Assembly (NCBI GenBank): GCA_020543525.1
Contig: JAHYIO010000039.1
Coordinates: 1,550,001 to 1,614,000, forward strand
Direction of reading: 5' to 3'
Length of the DNA: 64,000 bases
DNA from: Coriolopsis trogii
Taxonomy: Eukaryota > Basidiomycota > Agaricomycetes > Polyporales > Polyporaceae
The notes under the pieces were generated by a model. The model had not been told where the DNA came from. It did no database searches and worked only from the letters and a program-made list of their open reading frames with translations. The position numbers and the translations under genes were made by a program. Every line of letters begins with the position of its first letter. Position 1 is the stretch's first letter. Below are positions 57,974-64,000 of this stretch, piece after piece.

Positions 57974-59854
57974 TGATCGATCAACTCCTACACGCTGTCC
58001 TTCCGCGAACGCCTCTTCAGGAATAACGCCGAAGTCTCCCTGGACTATGGGCAGCGGTACGGATATTTGGGTGAGAATGGGTCAAGAAAGGTGCGTGGCC
58101 CCTACAGGTTTCTTGACATCCCGTGAATTGACGTCCGTATGTGCAACTTGGAGTGCTGCAGTCATCATTCTATCAATCCATTGCCTAGGACACCGTGACC
58201 AGCCAGCAGATGATGCACAAGCCCGCGAAAGACATGTCTGGTAGCCGATGGATATGCGTCGCCCTCGCCCATGCGCTATTCATGAACCCCACCACCTCCT
58301 GCTCGACGAGCGGATGAACTACTTGGACCTCGAGGTCGTCGTCCGGCTCGAGGCGTACCTGTCCATGTACAACCACATCCTCGTCATTACCTCACACTCA
58401 CAGAACTTTGCACGAACAACATGGACCTCACCATAAAGAAGAAGATCGTCTACTAAGTTGGTAACTACTCAACCTACGTTCACACCAAGGCCGATAACGA
58501 GGCCAACCAGATGAAGGCACAAGCAGGTATGAGATCGCGCACATCTAAAAGTACGTACACGCTAGTACCCACAACTCACTACCACTGTGTTGTCAATCCC
58601 TGACTTCGGCTGTTGTACGCGGTGTTCCTCAACGTGCTCTTTTCCTTTCGTTCTTTCCCTCGACTCTTCAATGACCGGCTTCTCACCTCTTCCTTCTTCT
58701 CTGTTTTCCTAGGTTCATCGCGTGTGCCGGTACCTACGCTAATGTCGCTAAGCAAGCGAAGTTGAAGCAGAAGAAAATTGACAAGATGGGGGCCGCAGGC
58801 CTTGTCGAGAACATCGAGCAGCCCCGCCCGCTGAGATTCATCTATGAAGACGTCGCGAAGCTGCCGCCCCTGATCCTTACCTCTTCTCGTATTCGGGCAA
58901 GAAGGACGACTACCTCTACCAAGGCCTCTCGTTCGGTATAGAGTGCGTGTCTACTGTTCACACCTCAGACACGCTGTTCGCACACTCACCTCCTCATGCA
59001 GCATGGACTCGTGGATCGCCATCATCGGTCAGAACAGGACGGGCAAGTCGACGCTGCTGAACCTCCAGCCTTGCGAGGGCACGATCTCGCCGCACATGAG
59101 GCTTCACATAGCCAAGTATTCGCAGCACTCGGACGACCAACTTCGTTACAAGAATTCGGTGATCGAGCACCTTCAGTCGCTCTACTGCGAAACGTATTCG
59201 GACAAGGACATCCAGGCGTTACGCGTACAGCTGAGCCGGTTCGGTCTCTCGGCCCACTAAGCAGCTGTCTGACGGCTTGCGGAACCAATGAGTAGAGTTA
59301 TGCTTTGGCCTCATGCCCGTGTCCCCTCCCCATATGTTCAAACGTGAGCTACCATCATCGCAATTTGTGGGTAGATGTCATTCTCGTCACCTGGCAGTTC
59401 CTGACCCGTGCCCTTTGTTTCCGCCATTCTCATGCAGCTCGTGAATGCACCTACACATCTGCCTTCTGGACGAACGCATTCGTAACTTGGACGTGGCCTC
59501 AATCGATACGTCCGTCAAGAAATACAAGGGTGGTGTCGTCATCATCTCGCATGACTTCCGCAAGCTCCCCTTCCTTCATCGCCCTCACCGTCTACATTTA
59601 TACTGACACGCATATGCTGTAGGGCCGATTTCAAGAGTGGTAAAACTGTGGGAAGGAAAGTATCGGAAGATCAAGAACTTGCCACGGGAAGACATCCCAA
59701 TCCTGACTACATGAACGTGCTCGTGAAGTAGAATGCATACCTTCTATCCGCCCATGTATGCGATAGCTCACGATTGTCTACATGGTCATCTAGGTCGAGC
59801 CACGCTCAAAAAGACGAAGCTGTTTAGCAAGACAACGAGCAAGAAGAAGGCTTA
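57974..59854 (+). pseudogene. ARB1-like ABC-F ATPase pseudogene
   Basis: Broken plus-strand pieces follow the order of an ABC-F protein: SYTLSFRERLFRNNAEVSLD with YGQRYGYLGENGSRK (about 57985-58095); the signature-like DMSGSRW (58230); LLLDERMNYLDLE then HNHILVITSHSQ-like sequence (58290-58420); a linker; FIACAGTYANVAKQAKLKQK (58710-58790); a second P-loop GQNRTGKSTLLN (59030-59060); CEGTISPHMRLHIAKYSQHS; a second Walker B-like stretch; and a C-terminus ATLKKTKLFSKTTSKKKA ending at 59854. Intron-like gaps remain, so it arose from genomic DNA and not a retrocopy. Stops and frame changes occur throughout. Both P-loops have a Gly changed to Arg. ABC-F/ARB1 proteins act in ribosome biogenesis; this copy cannot encode a working one. 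Confidence 0.8.
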
Positions 59855-60914
59855 AGCGTCTCGACTTTCGCAGTATGCGCCACGTCTCCGTCGCAATGCT
59901 GTCTGTATCTGTATGTGTACGACAAGGCGCGTTCGCCCGCCTGTACAAACACTGTAACACTTCACCTGCACCACTATTCCCATCTGCCCCGTCTTCGTCT
60001 TCGGTACCAAGTAGCCCCATCTTAGACATCTCATAACACCTCCAACACAACGAAGCGACAAGTAGGTCTAGCCCAAGGGGATATACATCATGACCGCAAT
60101 CAGGCGAGGTAAGACAAGTGACGAGGCGCAGAATATACGGGCGTTAAGGTTCCACAAAGTGGACGCGATGGCATGCGCGTCGAGGAAATCTGTCCCTCTC
60201 CCCCCACCATTTGCTCTGTTCATGTAGCGCGTCTTTTCCCGCTCAAGCCTTTTGCTTCTCGCATCAAAACCCCTCACTCCATGTCCGATTACCCTACGCA
60301 TATGTTTTCCAACATGTATCAACCTTTTCCGATCCAGTTTTATGCCGGCAATAGGCGAGAAGTACTCAGGTGCCTGACCATCCAAATCGAACCGGCTCAG
60401 TTCAAATGACCGCCCAAAACTTAACTGTATATCTAATAACGCTACATATTGATAATAATATGCCATACGGCCAAATTCATTATAGCACTCTCTATTATTG
60501 ACATGACACGTTAATGATACCCAATAGAAATAACTATCCAACCAGTCGGGTTCTAAACTTTATTCATGTCCCGACACGCTGATTCGAGTTAAATCCGAAA
60601 TGAACCTTATACCGTGCCGCAGCCACACGGGTATAGCCGAACTCTATCAGACTTCATGCCATACGACCGTCTCCGACACTCCTCACGACTCGTCCCTTCA
60701 ACCAACACCTCCTACGCCATACATCCCATCCTGCCACCATACAAGTGGGCCATCTTCAATACTGTACCTCACACAATGGAGACGCCACGGTCATCTCGTC
60801 ATACTTCGCTCCACATTTCTCACAACATGCAGGTACACGAGCTAAGTTATATCAACGCATTCATCGTTGTGCATGTCCTTCTCACTGCAATCAGACTTCA
60901 ACAGGCCCCAACCA
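59855..60914. other. no gene seen
   Basis: Several short overlapping ORFs (for example 60614-61012) do not form a splice-consistent gene. Part of this region is the promoter of the gene starting at 60915. Confidence 0.4.
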
Positions 60915-61930
60915 ATGCCACTTATCGCGCACTCTCCCCCCTACCCGATACTTCATCGGCCAGTCCTGTAAGTGCCCTCCCTATCACCCACTCCCGTTTC
61001 GATTGTAAATGACAATCGTCTATCCTTAGACTCGCCTTAGACATCATCCTGTGCATACTCGACTGGTGTGATTTCCCAACGCTACTCTTATTGCGATCGG
61101 CAGATCCATGTTTCGCCACCCTCATATCTGATGTCCTCCGCACCCGCTACAACAACTGCGTTCGCCCGTTCGTGCCGAATATCGCCGCCTTTAATGAACT
61201 GCTCAGAAAGCACGGTGCCATTATTTCTGGGTCTGTCGCTCTCTATTTCTTCATGTACAACGATCCATGGTGCCCCAGCGACATCGACATTTATGTACCT
61301 GATCACACCTACAACAATTTCATTTCCGCCCTCTGTGATGACCCGCGCCTCAATTTCTCATCAATGCCTCTTGTATACACTCAGACACACGTCAGTCCGT
61401 CTGCAGTGAGTCGTGACAACTTAATCAAGGATATCCACCGACTACGCACCCCTACTGGCCGAGAGGCCGATGTCATCAGAAGCCCGACCACCTCTCCCGT
61501 CACTCCATTGTACACGTTTTGGTCCCCACTAGTGATGAACTTCATCATCCCCGGCGGGTGCGCTTGCGGATACGCCAGAAATACTCTACAACGCATGGCA
61601 GTCATCGACGACAGTGACTTCTCAAAAAGGGATCACAGGGCCGTTCAGAAGTATATCGACCGCGGTTTCGAATTCATCAACCGCAACTCCTTTCGCAGAC
61701 TATCAGGTTCGATCTTACCAAGTCCTCAAATATTCGGGGACGCGAGCGTGTTTCTCCTCGACTTCAGCAGGCCGCACGCCACACTACCGACTTCATTCCC
61801 AGTGTCCCGTTCAGGCAAATACTCCCATGTGCTCGACACCTTCCCAGCAGACAAGGTGAGTGACATGAGTCGCCGTTGACATTCTTCGCTCACTTCTGAA
61901 CTAACCCTTTCTGTATACCAGACCATTTGA
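60915..61930 (+). CDS. nucleotidyltransferase-like/F-box-like family protein, 295 aa
   Basis: Exons 60915-60967, 61030-61855 and 61922-61930 (the last codes only Thr-Ile-stop). All junctions are in phase, with donors GTAAGT and GTGAGT. The order is a short N-terminus (MPLIAHSPPYPILHRPV), a hydrophobic F-box-like helix pair (LALDIILCILDWCDFPTLLL), then the core: IISGSVALYF (G85-S86) followed 16 residues later by SDIDIYV (D102-x-D104). This matches the nucleotidyltransferase pattern of Gly-Ser then Asp-x-Asp. The C-terminal half has VMNFIIPGGCACGYARNTL and a region ending LPSPQIFGDASVFLLDF. Of the three family members in the window this is the one with an intact metal-binding pair. Similar genes are, to my knowledge, common and unnamed in agaricomycete genomes. 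Substrate and role are unknown. Confidence 0.7.
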
Positions 61931-62601
61931 GTTACGGACTACTGTTTCCAGGGAAGATCTCAGCTCGTCGATCACCCAATCACACCCTTGAACCCTAATA
62001 ATTCCTCATTTTCAGGGACTGCCTCGACCGTCTTCTCCGACGTGCTCCTCCGCTGTACAAGGACAATTTTCACCTTCGCGGCGCAGCTCTCTTCTTTGCC
62101 CGATGTTGTGTACGAGCGTTCCTCGCCTTGAAAAAAAAGGCCTCAATCCTCCACGTCACCGATGCGATCAATATTTACTTCATCTCTTACGTTTTCTTTC
62201 CCCTCTCTGTCTATACTCTCTCCCACTGTCTACCTACCTACGGCAAGTAGACATACCGATTCATCCTAATCTCCCTTCTCATAGAACCCCGTTCACATTC
62301 CCCCAATACGTATTCATAGCGAAATTGAATCCATACGCGACACTGCTTCCACACGTCCGCCGTATTCCCGCGGCATAATTCGTCCGTTCGAGAATCTCTT
62401 CCTTTACGACAAGCAGTACTCCATAGGTCAAACTCTATCGACACATGGCAACACCCAGATCTGTATCGCCGTTTGCGCTCTCCCGCATACCTCTACTCAA
62501 CGTACCCTGCTGCAGCTCAAACCCCCCTTTTCTACCTCATCGTTCTGCCTCCAACTCTGTACACACATCCTCGCCAACTTCATCAACTCACACTGCATGC
62601 T
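61931..62601. other. no gene seen
   Basis: Short ORFs only. A Pro-rich frame around 62470-62600 may be 5' leader of the zinc-cluster gene. Confidence 0.35.
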
Positions 62602-64000
62602 ATGGCCGATCGACCACCCCCTACAGCAAGTACGGGCACCTATCAACGTCGTAATCGTACGTACAAGGCAAACACTACCCCTATGCCACATGCTCATCAT
62701 ATTCCTTCCACGTTATCGACCAGACGTCGACTTTGAACTCGACGTCAAACCTCGAGTACGTTTCTTGCACTTCCGGATAGTCATGTCCGACTAACACTAC
62801 TGCAGCTTTCCACCGCGCAGGCAGGCAGAGAGAACCTTTCCTGCAGAGGTTGCCGGAAGGACGGTTGGACGGTAACTATTCATAATCTACTGCGTATTCT
62901 CGTCATACTCACAACCATCAGTGCCATCCTTACAACGATGACTCCTGTGTCGGCTGCTACATGCGCAAAATTCCTTGCGAGCTGGAGGACGGGTCTCCTC
63001 CTCCTCCCTGTGACCATGCTGCTCAGCCCGGACCCTCTCTTTCGGCTTCTGCTCCAAACATCGACACTCGCTCAATCCACGCATTACCTTCCCAGTCCTC
63101 TCCGCCCTCTTCGATGTCAATGGTTCCCGCCTACCATACATCGTTTCGACCGCCATCGCCCGGTTCATATCCCACCACTACTATAAATGCTTGCCCCTCG
63201 TCCGTCGCCCGCAGCGCTCATCAAGCCGACGCGCTAAGGCTCACTCAAGCGCCACGTCCCCCTACTCATCCTTCCTTCGACGCGCCTTACGTGCAGCCAC
63301 CTCCTACCTATCCACCCTTCGTGCAACCCGATTTTTTCAACATCCAACCGCAAAGCTACAATCAACCGGCCAGAATGCAGACTTTCGCCACCCCAGGGCC
63401 ATACCCTGCTTCCAACGGAATCGGATACATCACGACCGCTACCAACGTCGTCACTTACCCTGTCCCGTACCCTCGCCCCTTGGTCTCTCGACACCCGTCG
63501 GTATGTATTATAAACTCTACATAAGCTACGCGTGCTGACATGACTACAGTACCATCCATACAATTGTACTCCCGCTTTCCCCATGCCACCTTCGAATGTC
63601 TACCGACAGCCGGCTATCACGCAGCCTGTTCCACCTGACGACTTAGGCAATATCGCTGGTCCCCCACCTCAACATTCAGCCGCTCGTCATGCTCCCGTAC
63701 CCCAGAACGATCACGTCATCCATGACCATGCTCAACGCAATCACCTCAACACGGTCGATGCAATCGGTCGATCGTATGGAACTCAACGTCAAGGTCATGC
63801 ACCACCCCCGTACACCCCGGTGAATACATAACAGTTTTCATTCTGCGTGCCATTCTGATATCTATACCGCAGTCGCTTCAAGGTCCTGTAACAGACGGCA
63901 ATTTCGATACTGGCACTCAAGCAGCTCACACTCACCCAATCCCAACCATGCCTATAAACCATGACCTTCGGAGTGGTCCTTCCTCATCGTCGTCTTCACA
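62602..64000 (+). CDS. Zn(II)2Cys6 transcription factor, N-terminal part (runs off window)
   Basis: The exons that can be fixed are about 62825-62871, 62922-63500, 63550-63819 and 63873 to the window edge, all in phase. The zinc cluster is split by the intron 62872-62921 and reads C-RG-C-RKDGWT-C, then 7 residues, then C-VG-C-YMRKIP-C. This is the full Cx2Cx6Cx7Cx2Cx6C pattern of fungal binuclear cluster DNA-binding domains. It is followed by more than 250 residues of Pro/Ser/Tyr/Gln-rich disorder (for example TYPPFVQPDFFNIQPQSYNQ). The first exon from ATG 62602 (MADRPPPTASTGTYQRRN) is tentative because the intron to the cluster exon has two possible acceptors. The product should be a sequence-specific nuclear regulator; targets cannot be inferred. 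The 3' end lies beyond 64000. Confidence 0.75.

Overview
The window looks like nuclear DNA of a mushroom-forming basidiomycete (Agaricomycetes). The evidence is short GT-AG introns of about 48-100 nt in nearly every gene, a Clp1-like protein, typical agaricomycete F-box and MYND-finger genes, a Helitron, and a Zn2Cys6 regulator. All exon structures were worked out by hand from splice signals, phase and family similarity. They are consistent in phase but untested by RNA data.

Left part (1-27 kb), mostly host core genes: the 3' end of a Pro/Ser-rich gene (1-441, +); a small three-exon gene for 97 aa (1545-2028, +); a 1166-aa SAP-domain protein (6824-2923, -); a Clp1-like sexual-development protein (10307-11662, +); a MYND-finger pseudogene (14778-13606, -); two tandem F-box genes (15830-19457, +) flanked by two F-box relics; and a 22-exon VWA8-type AAA+ ATPase (27123-21499, -).

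Right part (27-64 kb), accessory and mobile-element rich: gene-poor DNA with short repeats and a duplicated intron-exon module (27-34 kb); AT-rich patches with tRNA-like sequences (34.6 and 54.0 kb); an uninterrupted 2029-aa Helitron Rep-helicase (43478-37389, -); two MITE families with 8-bp target duplications (47840-48311; 49048-49368 plus an inverted older copy); a divergent ribonucleotide reductase small-subunit paralogue (44819-46018, +); an unrecognised three-exon gene (46452-46996, +); a MYND-finger gene in an AT-rich island (51852-50910, -); an SRPK/CLK-like kinase (55378-54252, -); an ARB1-like ABC-F pseudogene (57974-59854, +); and the first exons of a Zn2Cys6 factor running off the right edge.

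The most interesting signals are these. (i) A spread family of three genes with a short hydrophobic F-box-like N-terminus and a nucleotidyltransferase-like core, in three stages of active-site decay. (ii) An RNR small subunit in which two iron ligands are changed and the C-terminal tail is missing. (iii) A compact VWA8 gene with 10-nt and 12-nt microexons. No operon-like system, CRISPR array or complete tRNA/rRNA gene was seen.
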